Source: Gp13-AA77 sp035946575
Lineage (GTDB): Bacteria > Acidobacteriota > Terriglobia > UBA7540
Assembly: GCA_035946575.1 (NCBI GenBank)
Contig: DASYZG010000087.1
Span: forward strand, 1-6,781
DNA length: 6,781 nt
Direction of reading: 5' to 3'
Below are positions 1 to 6,224 of this stretch, one piece after another (position 1 is the stretch's first letter; every line of letters begins with the position of its first letter). A model generated the notes under the pieces. It ran no database searches. It saw nothing but the letters and a program-made list of their open reading frames with translations, and was not told the DNA's origin. The position numbers were made by a program, and so were the translations under genes.

Positions 1-205
1 ACTGATTCACCACCATGTCCGGCGGCTCGGCAAGCTGGGTATTCGCGTCCGTGCGCAGGCTCTTCCTCAAGCCTCGAACGTCCAGAGAAACGATCGTGCA
101 GAATCAAGGGCATAGACCAATTTTCGAAGGAATCAGTAAAACGGGGGCTACATCGAAGGCACGAAGGGACGCTGTTTTTTGCCGAAACAGGCGTGGATTC
201 GCACG

Positions 206-234
206 TTGTCAGGAGTGACGGAAAACGGTAGGTG
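206..234 (+). promoter_or_regulatory. Weak candidate sigma70-type promoter for uvrC
   Basis: TTGTCA (206-211, five of six matches to the -35 consensus) is followed after exactly 17 bases by TAGGTG (229-234), which shares only the leading TA with the -10 consensus. It would give a 5' leader of roughly 150 bases for uvrC. The -10 match is poor, so this is only a candidate. Confidence 0.2.
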
Positions 235-300
235 ACGTACCGGCGGCCGTGTGGCCGTCCGTCCGGAGACCGTTCTGTCATTCGGGAGGTCAGAGGGGCA

Positions 301-335
301 GCCCGCCGGGATTGGACACGATCCCCGGTCCGGGC
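301..335 (+). promoter_or_regulatory. Imperfect GC-rich hairpin in the uvrC leader
   Basis: GCCCG (301-305) pairs with CGGGC (331-335). CCGGGAT (306-312) pairs with ATCCCCGG (321-328) if one C is bulged. T329-C330 form a second bulge and the loop is the 8 bases 313-320. The stem is about 12 bp and sits about 50 bases before the uvrC start. No T-run follows, so it is not a canonical intrinsic terminator. It could shape the leader mRNA, or terminate an upstream transcript Rho-dependently, or mean nothing in GC-rich DNA. Confidence 0.3.
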
Positions 336-387
336 AGATTGGAGAAACTCGCGCGCCCACGCATAATTAAAGAGGAAATAGTCTCGC

Positions 388-2187
388 ATGACTCTCAAGG
401 AAAAAGCAGAATCGGCGCCGCTCCGGCCCGGCGTGTACATCTTCAAGGACGAAGACGGCAAACCGGTGTACGTAGGCAAGGCGAAATCCCTGCGTCTGCG
501 CCTGCGCTCGTATTTCCAGGAGTCGCGCCCGACCGACGAGAAGCGCGACCGCATGCTCGGCGCGGCGCGCGATCTGGAGACGATCCTGGTCGACAACGAG
601 AAAGAGTCGTTGGCGCTCGAGAACAATCTCATCAAGCGCTTTCAACCGCGCTACAACATCCTGCTGCGTGACGACAAGACATACCCTTACGTCAAGCTGA
701 CCCTCGCCGAGCGTTGGCCGCGCGTTTACGTCACGCGCAAGCTGCGCAAGGATGGGTCGCTTTACTTCGGGCCCTATTTTCCGGCCAACCTCGCCTATCG
801 CGTGGTCGATTTTATTCATCGCTCGTTCGGCGTGCCCTCCTGCACGGTTGACCTGACGCGCTTCCATCCGCGGCCCTGCCTCGAGTTTCACATCAAGCGG
901 TGCGTGGGCCCGTGCGTCGAGGGCTACACCACGGATACCCTCTACGCTGAAAACGTCCGGCAGGTGCGGATGCTGCTCGAAGGGCGCGTGACGGATCTCG
1001 TCCGCGATCTGCGCGCGGGCATGGCCGCCGCCGCCGGGCAGGAGCGCTACGAAGAGGCGGCCCGGCTGCGCGATCGCATCAGCACCCTCGAGCAGCTCAG
1101 CGAGCGCCAGAAGATGGCCGCGTCCGAGGCGCGCGACGCGGACTTTTTCGGTTTCCACCAGGAAGGGCCGCAGGGGGCCGTCAACCTGTTTCACGTGCGC
1201 GGCGGCCGGGTGGCCGACCGGCGCGAGTTCTTTTGGGAAGACCTCGAGGACTTTGAGCCGGCGTCGTTTTTCTCCTCACTCCTCAAACAGCTTTATCTCG
1301 ATCAACCTTACCTGCCCGACACCATTCACGTGCCCACGGACTTCGAGGATCGGGAACTGCTCGAGGAGGTGCTCAGTGAAAAGCGGGGGCGGCGCGTTCA
1401 CATCGAGGTCCCGCAGCGCGGCAGCAAGCATGCGCTGGTTGAACTGGTGGCTCGCAACGCCCGGCACTCGTTCGAGCGCCGCTTCCGAGTGATGAATCCG
1501 CCGGCGCGTGAGATGGAAAATCAGCTCGCCGAGGCGCTCGACCTCGAACATTCGCCGCGCCGAATCGAGTGCTTCGACATCTCGCACATCCAGGGCTCCG
1601 ACGTGGTGGCTTCGATGGTGGTCTGGGACGGCGGCAAGATGAAGAAGTCGGACTATCGCAAGTTCATCGTTCGCAACGGCCAGAACGACGATTTCGCCAG
1701 CATGCGCGAGGTGGTTGGGCGCCGCTACCGCCGCGTGCAAAACGAGAAGAAGGCGATGCCCGATCTGATCCTGATCGACGGTGGAATTGGGCAGCTTCAC
1801 GCGGCCGCTGCCGCCCTCGAGGACCTCGGAATCATCAATCAGCCTGTAACGGCGATCGCGAAGAGGGAGGAGATCCTCTACGCCCTGGGTCGTGAGGGTG
1901 AGCCGGTGGCCCTCGACCATCATTCGCCGGCCCTGCACCTAATTCAGCAGATTCGAGACGAGGCGCACCGGTTCGCGGTTGCGTTCCACCGGTCGCGGCG
2001 CACCGGACGTGCGTTAACTACGGAGTTGCTGCAGATTCCCGGCGTGGGCGAGAAAACAGCGCGCAAGTTGCTGGGCCAGTTCGGAAGCGTGGCCGCACTC
2101 AAGCAGGTATCTGCGGAAGAACTCAGCCAAGTGGTTCGAGCCAAGGAGGCCAAGGTCATCCGGGAATACTTCGAAAACGATAAATAA
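388..2187 (+). CDS. uvrC: UvrABC system protein C (excision nuclease subunit)
   Basis: UvrC is the nuclease of bacterial nucleotide excision repair. Recruited by UvrB to damaged DNA in the cytoplasm, it cuts the strand 3' and then 5' of the lesion. At 599 residues it is full length (E. coli about 610). The N-terminal GIY-YIG nuclease shows GVY (15-17), YVG (28-30), Arg38 and Glu78 in LENNLIK. Four cysteines (152, 164, 172, 176) have the same spacing as the Fe-S cluster ligands known in E. coli UvrC. A UVR motif that contacts UvrB lies near residues 205-235. The C-terminal RNase H-like nuclease carries Asp397 (FDISH), Asp434/435, Asp464 (LILIDGG) and His527 (DEAHRFA). Helix-hairpin-helix DNA-binding motifs (LLQIPGVGEKTARKLL) close the protein. 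The ATG follows AGAGGAAA with suitable spacing. All key residues are present, so it should be active. It is separated from the next gene by about 190 bases and probably forms its own unit. Confidence 0.98.
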   Translation: MTLKEKAESAPLRPGVYIFKDEDGKPVYVGKAKSLRLRLRSYFQESRPTDEKRDRMLGAARDLETILVDNEKESLALENNLIKRFQPRYNILLRDDKTYPYVKLTLAERWPRVYVTRKLRKDGSLYFGPYFPANLAYRVVDFIHRSFGVPSCTVDLTRFHPRPCLEFHIKRCVGPCVEGYTTDTLYAENVRQVRMLLEGRVTDLVRDLRAGMAAAAGQERYEEAARLRDRISTLEQLSERQKMAASEARDADFFGFHQEGPQGAVNLFHVRGGRVADRREFFWEDLEDFEPASFFSSLLKQLYLDQPYLPDTIHVPTDFEDRELLEEVLSEKRGRRVHIEVPQRGSKHALVELVARNARHSFERRFRVMNPPAREMENQLAEALDLEHSPRRIECFDISHIQGSDVVASMVVWDGGKMKKSDYRKFIVRNGQNDDFASMREVVGRRYRRVQNEKKAMPDLILIDGGIGQLHAAAAALEDLGIINQPVTAIAKREEILYALGREGEPVALDHHSPALHLIQQIRDEAHRFAVAFHRSRRTGRALTTELLQIPGVGEKTARKLLGQFGSVAALKQVSAEELSQVVRAKEAKVIREYFENDK

Positions 2188-2229
2188 TAACCAGTCCAGA
2201 CCGACTAACCAACAAATACATTCTTTTTG

Positions 2230-2258
2230 TTTATCATGGACGTCGAATGTTCTAGACT
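2230..2258 (+). promoter_or_regulatory. Candidate promoter for the YtxH-like gene
   Basis: TTTATC (2230-2235) and TAGACT (2253-2258) are separated by 17 bases. The -10 element matches four of six consensus bases (T, A, A and T) and the -35 three. It would start transcription near 2265, about 115 bases before the YtxH-like gene, and fits the lack of any other strong signal in the 2188-2379 gap. The -10 lies in a small CTAG-A-CTAG palindrome (2252-2260). Confidence 0.35.
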
Positions 2259-2363
2259 AGGGAGTCGGGTTGTTACTCGCCAGTCACCTGACGCGCGTGT
2301 GGGGAATAAGTAGTCTGGATGGACGGGCACGAGCACAGTGCCGCGCTGGAATCCCGTAATCCC

Positions 2364-2370
2364 AAGGAGG
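2364..2370 (+). promoter_or_regulatory. Strong ribosome binding site fixing the YtxH-like start
   Basis: AAGGAGG, a near-perfect Shine-Dalgarno sequence, lies 9 bases before the ATG at 2380. It sits inside the longer open frame that could begin at a GTG at 2338, so the shorter start at 2380 is the real one. Confidence 0.85.
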
Positions 2371-2379
2371 TTTTTCAAG

Positions 2380-2670
2380 ATGAGCGACAATAATGGTGGT
2401 TCGAAGGTGGTTTACTTCCTGGCAGGGCTGGGCATTGGCGCCATTGTGGCCCTGTTGGTGGCGCCTCAATCCGGCGAAGAAACGCGCGACTATTTGAGCC
2501 GCAAGGCCGACGAGAGCCGCGAATACGTAAGTGGCCGGGGGCGCGAGTTGCGCCGGCAGGCCGAAGGTTTGGTCGACAAGGCCAAGGACATGGTTACGCA
2601 GCAGAAGGAACAGTTGTCGGCGGCGCTCGAAGCCGGCAAGCAGGCATATCAGGATTCGAAGTCCCGCTGA
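2380..2670 (+). CDS. YtxH-like small membrane protein
   Basis: This 96-residue protein has one N-terminal transmembrane segment (about residues 9-27, VVYFLAGLGIGAIVALLVAP) followed directly by the family signature APQSGEETRDYL and a highly charged, probably helical tail rich in Lys, Glu, Gln and Ala. That is the layout of the YtxH family (Gly-rich TM, then APxSGxxTR, then a coiled-coil-like tail). In Bacillus, YtxH belongs to the general stress regulon, but its molecular role is unknown. Membrane anchoring with the tail in the cytoplasm is the likely topology. The start is set by the AAGGAGG at 2364-2370. The next gene follows after 89 bases and encodes another single-TM helical protein, so the two may be co-transcribed. 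Family assignment is firm and function is open. Confidence 0.88.
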   Translation: MSDNNGGSKVVYFLAGLGIGAIVALLVAPQSGEETRDYLSRKADESREYVSGRGRELRRQAEGLVDKAKDMVTQQKEQLSAALEAGKQAYQDSKSR

Positions 2671-2677
2671 GGGCAGG

Positions 2678-2690
2678 CTACCCGGGGTAG
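2678..2690 (+). other. Small hairpin between the YtxH-like and DUF948-like genes
   Basis: CTACC-CGG-GGTAG forms a 5-bp stem with a 3-base loop 8 bases after the YtxH-like stop. No T-run follows, so it is not a clear terminator. It could be an mRNA processing or stabilising element in a two-gene transcript, or chance. Confidence 0.25.
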
Positions 2691-2759
2691 TTCGCAGGGC
2701 ACCGCTTGCGATTCCGTGGAAGTCTCTCAGCCGCAGCGGGCTCGGAAAGCAGGCGCGCA

Positions 2760-3275
2760 ATGGCAGTCCACGACTGGATTCAGACGGTATTCATCGTGCT
2801 CAGTGGGATCGCGATGATGACCATGGCGGGAGTTCTCGTGGCGGCGGCACGTGTGGTTACTCGAATGGCTCAGAATGCGGAAAGGATGACGGGAGCTTTC
2901 GAAAACGATATCAAGCCCGTGATTCGCGACGTGGGCGAGTTGATCAAAGTAACTCACGAGTCCACTACGAAAATCCTGAATAATCTGGCTGCGATCAGCG
3001 ACCTGTTGCGCGCGCGGGCGCAAAGCGCGGATGCTCTGGCGGCGGACGTAATTGAACGGGCGCGCGCCGAGGTGATTCGCGCCGACCAGTTCATCAACGG
3101 ATCGTTGGAGATGATGACGCGCGTCACCGAAGCGGCCGAGCAGGGCGTGATGGTGCCGCTACGGGAGATCACGGCGCTGGTGGCAGGCGTGCGCCAGGGC
3201 GTAGCCTTCTTCTTCGGCCGCCGGAGCGCCCCGGCGCGCGACGGGGCTCCCGTCGAGGAGCAGCTCTTCATCTGA
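2760..3275 (+). CDS. DUF948-like single-TM helical membrane protein
   Basis: This 171-residue protein starts with a short hydrophilic stretch (MAVHDW), then a transmembrane helix (about residues 7-30, IQTVFIVLSGIAMMTMAGVL and on), then a long helical region with regularly spaced hydrophobics (KPVIRDVGELIKVTHESTTKIL, about 45-140), ending in a short basic, Pro-rich tail. This resembles DUF948 proteins (Bacillus YtxG-like), which also often neighbour YtxH-like genes; the assignment is by layout and context, not by a decisive motif. The ATG at 2760 is preferred over an in-frame TTG at 2706 because the 18 extra residues are hydrophilic and unlike the family, and GCAGG lies 6 bases upstream. Likely role: a membrane-anchored helical protein of the envelope, partner unknown. 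Confidence 0.72.
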   Translation: MAVHDWIQTVFIVLSGIAMMTMAGVLVAAARVVTRMAQNAERMTGAFENDIKPVIRDVGELIKVTHESTTKILNNLAAISDLLRARAQSADALAADVIERARAEVIRADQFINGSLEMMTRVTEAAEQGVMVPLREITALVAGVRQGVAFFFGRRSAPARDGAPVEEQLFI

Positions 3276-3302
3276 CCCCACCTCTTCCAATGCGGAACAG
3301 CC

Positions 3303-3398
3303 ACACGAGAGCCTCCTTGCCATCCAAAGGAACTCATCCAGCGGTCTCCGCTGAACGAGCTTACCCCTTGCTCCTGGCGCACCTGGCGGCTCTCGTGT
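3303..3398. repeat. Inverted repeat with nested hairpin in the 3276-3541 gap
   Basis: ACACGAGAGCC (3303-3313) is perfectly complementary to GGCTCTCGTGT (3388-3398), with 74 bases between. Near the centre is a second perfect hairpin, CAGCGG-TCT-CCGCTG (3339-3353). No open frame or U-run accompanies it. It lies after the DUF948-like stop and before the DedA-rhodanese gene, so it could be a structured RNA, a Rho-dependent terminator zone or a remnant of a small mobile repeat. The rest of the gap (3399-3541) shows nothing convincing: a TTGACC at 3436-3441 has no -10 partner. Confidence 0.5.
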
Positions 3399-3541
3399 CG
3401 TGGCATCTAAGGGGCAGACCTGGTGAAATCGCACCTTGACCGCATCGCACGGCTGAATCCCTTCGTGACCCTGGTCTGATCGGATCGCAACTCACGTCCG
3501 AGCGGAACATCTAAGGAAAGCCTGCGGAGCGGCGCGAAATC

Positions 3542-4543
3542 ATGGGTCACGTCCTTCCCTTTCTGCTAAAGCACGGGTACGCGGTGGTATTCGCCGGTGT
3601 GCTGGCGGAGATCATCGGTGTTCCGATCTCGTCGGTGCCGCTGCTGCTCGCGGCCGGCGCAATGTCCGGCTCGAAGCAACTGTCACTGCCGGTGCTCCTG
3701 GCACTGTCACTTGCCGCCTGCCTGCTCGCCGACTTCGGCTGGTACGAACTCGGCCGCAAGCGGGGCTTTTCGATCCTCCGTATACTCTGCCGGATTTCCC
3801 TCGAGCCGGATTCCTGCGTGCGACGGACCCAGGATCGTTTCGCGCGGGACGGAGGACGAGCACTGCTGGTCGCCAAGTTCATCCCCGGTCTGGGAACTGC
3901 CGCCCCGCCGCTCGCAGGTCTGCTGCGGATGCGACTCGCGCGCTTCCTGGCGTGGGATGCTGCGGGCTCACTTCTCTGGTCGTGCACTTACTTGTTGGCC
4001 GGCTACATCTTCAGCCCTGAGTTGGGCCGTCTTGGCCGCTATGCTGCGCGCCTGGGCGCGGCATTGGTCGTCGTGCTGACTGCGGCGCTCGCGGCTTACA
4101 TCATCTACAAGTACCGCCAGCGGCACCGCTTTCTGCGCGATCTTCGCTTCGCGCGGATCTCAGGCAAGGAATTGTTGGAGAAGCTGGAAGGGGGAGAGGA
4201 ATTGACGATTGTGGACCTCCGCGGCTCCGTCGAGTTCGAAGCAGACCCGATCACGATCCCCGGTGCCATCCACATGCTTCCCGAGGAACTCGACGCGCGC
4301 CACCAGGAGATCGCCCGGGATCGTGACGTCATTCTGTATTGCACTTGACCAAACGAAGCTACCAGCGCCCGGGTGGCGCTCTTGCTGCGCAGGCGGGGAA
4401 TCACGCGGGTGCGGCCCCTGGAGGGCGGGTTACCGAGCTGGCGGGACCGCGGCTACCCCGTGCAACAGGCCGGTGCTTACAACGGGCGCCTGGCCCCGAA
4501 GCCGCTTGCGGCCGCGTTTCCTCGGGTCGCTCCCAAGCTATAG
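3542..4543 (+). CDS. DedA-family membrane protein fused to rhodanese domain, probable selenoprotein (Sec269)
   Basis: Read through the TGA at 4346-4348, this is 333 residues; standard translation would stop at 268. The N-terminal DedA/SNARE-associated part (1 to about 195) shows the membrane motif AEIIGVP (22-28), ADFGWYELGRKRG (63-75), a Cys-containing linker (LCRISLEPDSCVRR, 82-95), the KFIPGLGTAAPPLAG signature (112-126) and two further TM segments (about 138-158 and 170-192). DedA proteins are membrane transporters implicated in lipid recycling and proton-dependent homeostasis. A C-terminal cytoplasmic rhodanese-like domain (about 205-310) follows: VDLR (224-227), the active-site loop with Cys267, then T268, TGA269, PNE, and after the TGA the expected SARVALLLRRRG, VRPLEGG and W300. 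Rhodanese domains move sulfur or act in redox or persulfide chemistry through the loop Cys. I recall relatives reading Y-C-x-C-P-N-E here, so TGA would replace a Cys. GGAG at 3526-3529 is a distant, weak ribosome site. The alternative is a pseudogene with one nonsense mutation. Confidence 0.82.
4346..4348 (+). other. In-frame TGA, probable selenocysteine codon
   Basis: The codons read TGC-ACT-TGA-CCA-AAC-GAA, that is C-T-stop-P-N-E. The same frame continues for 64 sense codons to TAG (4541-4543) and completes the rhodanese fold without any shift. Replacement of a family cysteine by TGA is the classic signature of selenocysteine. No selA, selB, selC or selD is in the window, so decoding capacity is unproven. 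Confidence 0.72.
4357..4386 (+). promoter_or_regulatory. Candidate bacterial SECIS element
   Basis: AGCGCC (4364-4369) pairs perfectly with GGCGCT (4375-4380) around the loop CGGGT (4370-4374). A lower AGC/GCT stem (4357-4359 with 4384-4386) is possible across an internal loop. The apical loop begins 21 bases after the TGA, has 5 bases, and has G at its second position. Known bacterial SECIS elements have a loop about 16-37 bases from the UGA, a stem of at least 4 bp, and a G among the first two loop bases, so all criteria are met. Caveat: these bases also encode the conserved S-A-R-V-A-L, and with GC-rich codons that peptide tends to give this hairpin anyway. It would act in the mRNA by binding SelB. 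Confidence 0.6.
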
Positions 4544-4705
4544 CAAATAAAGGTAAAAACAAACTTTCCCGCTTTTCTCAGTTTTCTCCGTTGGCCCAGG
4601 TTTCCCGTCCACGATGTACGAGGACGCGGCCAAATGGGGCTTGCGCTTTGGGAGTCATACGAGAGGCGGCCTGCCCGGAGGAAATTCTGGGGTCGAAGAG
4701 CGGCG

Positions 4706-4726
4706 AAAATGGAATTGTTGGTTCCA
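4706..4726 (-). terminator. Weak candidate terminator of the VWFA gene
   Basis: On the minus strand TGGAA (4726-4722) pairs with TTCCA (4714-4710) around a 7-base loop, followed by TTTT (4709-4706), 12 bases after the stop codon. The stem is short and AT-rich, so any termination would be weak. It lies in the convergent gap 4544-4737, which otherwise holds nothing recognisable. Confidence 0.3.
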
Positions 4727-4737
4727 GCTACAGCGGA

Positions 4738-5883
4738 TTAGGACTTGGGAGCGTAATAACCGTCGCGGGCGCTCAGCCGGTACTTTACCGGCTTGCCCTT
4801 TTCATTCACGATCCGCAGCGGCGATCCGTCGGAGTCAACCAATTCCACCTTCAATTTGTGATATTTGCCGTCCTTGGCGGGGTTGCTCGGAGTGAAACCG
4901 AGACTGTACTCGGTGCGAAGCTGCTGGGCGATCTGCTGGTAATCCGAAGGGATCTCGGCCTCGAAACGGGGAAAGTAAGCCTGGCCGCCCGAATACTGGG
5001 CGATATACTTGAGCTGGGTTTCGGCCGTGACGTAGTTGATGCCGCTGTTCCCGAAGCGGACGTCCATCCACTCCAGGGTGGTAATCGGGTAGATCGGCGT
5101 GTCGGAGCCCTTGGCTATCTTGAGCATTTCAGGATAGGTGATTTTACTGAAAGTATCGATGCCGTTAAGGCCAAGGAGACGATTTCCCGCACCTCCCACG
5201 ATCGGGATGATCGCTTTCCGTCCGGGAATGTCTTTCATCCGGTCGATCACATAGCTGAGGGCGTCATAGAAGTTGGCCTCCTCGAAGCCCGGAACCGTCA
5301 AGGTGTCAAGCGCAGCCTTGACGGCGCCGCGGTCGTGGGTAAAATCGGTGAGAATGTGCGGCTTCATGTCATACTCCACCACTGCCACCCAATCCTGCGG
5401 TTGCATCAAGCCGAGAAACTGGTACGAATACTCAAGAGCGAGATAGAGGTGCATCCAGTCTCGGCTGGAGAACTCGATCAGCATGCAAACGGTGATGGGT
5501 GCAGCGGAGGTGCCAAAGTTACTGATCGCCTGCTCGACGCCATCGTCAAGGACCTTGAAATTCTGCTTTTGGAGGGTCGAGATGGGGCTGCCGTCCTTGT
5601 CTGTAACCAGCACGTCCACGTTGACCAGATTGGTGACCGTGGAAATCGTATAGACGTCCTTGGGGTTAATCCTCTCCGGTTTCTTCTCGGGAACAGGGGG
5701 AGGCTGGTCGGCCTTTTTCTTGGGGAGAATGACGGTTTCCCCCGGCTGCGCCACGGGACCGTTGTTCTGGGACGGAGCCGGCTGCTGGTCCTGCTGGCCG
5801 GGAGAGGCCTGGTAACGTCCGACACCTAGGAATGCGAACGCCAGAATCAACCCAAAAACCCACGGCATTCTCTTGATGCCCAT
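4738..5883 (-). CDS. Secreted VWFA-related (Acidobacteria-type) domain protein
   Basis: This 381-residue protein has an N-terminal signal sequence (MGIKRMPW then a hydrophobic core to about residue 22), a Pro/Gln/Lys-rich linker (about 26-72), a beta-rich module typical of the acidobacterial family (NLVNVDVLVTDKDGSPI, 85-101; FKVLDDGVEQAISNF, 109-123), and a von Willebrand A-like domain from about 128. Such proteins are exported and thought to mediate protein or surface interactions; substrates are unknown. The metal-site motif normally DxSxS reads LIEFSSRD (135-142), so the first Asp is Glu and the motif is degenerate. Start choice: ATG at 5883 has GGAGAG at good spacing, whereas the ATG at 5916 overlaps a promoter -10 box and adds 11 residues before the signal peptide. 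It converges with the DedA-rhodanese gene and is divergent from the repeat protein gene. Confidence 0.88.
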   Translation of the reverse strand: MGIKRMPWVFGLILAFAFLGVGRYQASPGQQDQQPAPSQNNGPVAQPGETVILPKKKADQPPPVPEKKPERINPKDVYTISTVTNLVNVDVLVTDKDGSPISTLQKQNFKVLDDGVEQAISNFGTSAAPITVCMLIEFSSRDWMHLYLALEYSYQFLGLMQPQDWVAVVEYDMKPHILTDFTHDRGAVKAALDTLTVPGFEEANFYDALSYVIDRMKDIPGRKAIIPIVGGAGNRLLGLNGIDTFSKITYPEMLKIAKGSDTPIYPITTLEWMDVRFGNSGINYVTAETQLKYIAQYSGGQAYFPRFEAEIPSDYQQIAQQLRTEYSLGFTPSNPAKDGKYHKLKVELVDSDGSPLRIVNEKGKPVKYRLSARDGYYAPKS

Positions 5884-5888
5884 AAGCT

Positions 5889-5894
5889 CTCTCC
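5889..5894 (-). promoter_or_regulatory. Ribosome binding site fixing the VWFA gene start
   Basis: On the minus strand GGAGAG lies 5 bases before the ATG at 5883 (7 bases from the GGAG core). No comparable site precedes the ATG at 5916, so this site decides the start. Confidence 0.75.
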
Positions 5895-5914
5895 ACGCCA
5901 GGTAAACTACCCTC

Positions 5915-5945
5915 ATTATGATGCCGCCCGCGCGTTGCGCGTCAA
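5915..5945 (-). promoter_or_regulatory. Promoter of the VWFA gene
   Basis: On the minus strand TTGACG (5945-5940, five of six) and CATAAT (5920-5915, five of six) are separated by 19 bases, slightly longer than the usual 17. Transcription would begin near 5908, giving a leader of about 25 bases with the GGAGAG site inside it. The spacing lowers confidence; the strong boxes raise it. Confidence 0.5.
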
Positions 5946-6224
5946 CCGGGAAAAGGCCTCATGGAATCGCCCCGAGGTGCCGATGTAGTCCTGCGGAGGC
6001 GAGCCTGACGGGTTGAGTTAGCCCTGCGCCGCCAGTTGCGGGCCGGAAGTGTCAATCGGGAAGGCCGAGCCCATGAAGACGGCGCGGCTGCGAACAACGC
6101 GGTCGCGATGCCGTCCGAGGGTGGTCGGGAGGTCCGGTGTATAAAACTGAGTACTAACGCCGGTCTCACTTGACAAAGCAGAACTAAGATGAGAAGCTAT
6201 ATCGTGCCGGACCAAAAAATCATA
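5946..6224. other. Divergent intergenic region with no gene seen
   Basis: This is the core of the 421-base gap between the VWFA gene and the repeat-protein gene. Short minus-strand open frames give peptides I cannot match to anything. An imperfect repeat is present: GTCAACCGGGAAAAGGCC (5941-5958) resembles GTCAATCGGGAAGGCC (6051-6066), and the first copy holds the VWFA -35 box. A perfect TTGACA at 6170-6175 has no good -10 at normal spacing. It may hold binding sites for a shared regulator; nothing more can be supported. Confidence 0.5.

Larger units (their letters stand above)
1..387. other. Non-coding leader region upstream of uvrC
   Basis: I see no convincing gene in these 387 bases. The short open frames on both strands give Arg/Pro-rich peptides with no recognisable domain and no good ribosome binding site. 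The stretch contains a weak promoter-like pair (206-234), a small 5-bp inverted repeat CGGTA/TACCG (226-230 and 238-242), another small hairpin CGGCC-GTGT-GGCCG (244-257), and a longer imperfect hairpin (301-335). It is best read as the promoter and 5' leader of uvrC, possibly with the edge of a neighbouring gene to the left. Confidence 0.6.

Noticed and set aside
1..70. Possible minus-strand gene start running off the left edge (ending ...AEPPDMVVNQ)
   Set aside because: Only about 23 residues are visible from a TTG at 70, or five from an ATG at 16, with no good ribosome site. This is too little to support a gene.
367..1194. Minus-strand open frame of 275 codons inside uvrC
   Set aside because: It is antisense to well-conserved UvrC domains, as is common in GC-rich genes, and its peptide is low-complexity Arg/Ala/Leu.
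1276..1938. Minus-strand open frame of 220 codons inside uvrC
   Set aside because: It lies antisense to the UvrC C-terminal nuclease domain and shows no domain of its own.
3436..3464. TTGACC as promoter of the DedA-rhodanese gene
   Set aside because: No -10-like hexamer lies 15-19 bases downstream.
4339..5829. Long plus-strand open frame of 496 codons
   Set aside because: It runs out of frame through the rhodanese 3' end and antisense to the VWFA gene. It has no ribosome site and no recognisable domain, while the genes it overlaps have clear family motifs.
6170..6202. Perfect TTGACA with TATAT downstream as a second promoter
   Set aside because: The spacing to the nearest -10-like sequence is 20-22 bases, too long; the pair at 6225-6253 is better.
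6018..6215. Minus-strand open frame of 65 codons in the divergent gap
   Set aside because: No ribosome site or recognisable family. A decayed gene fragment is possible but cannot be shown.
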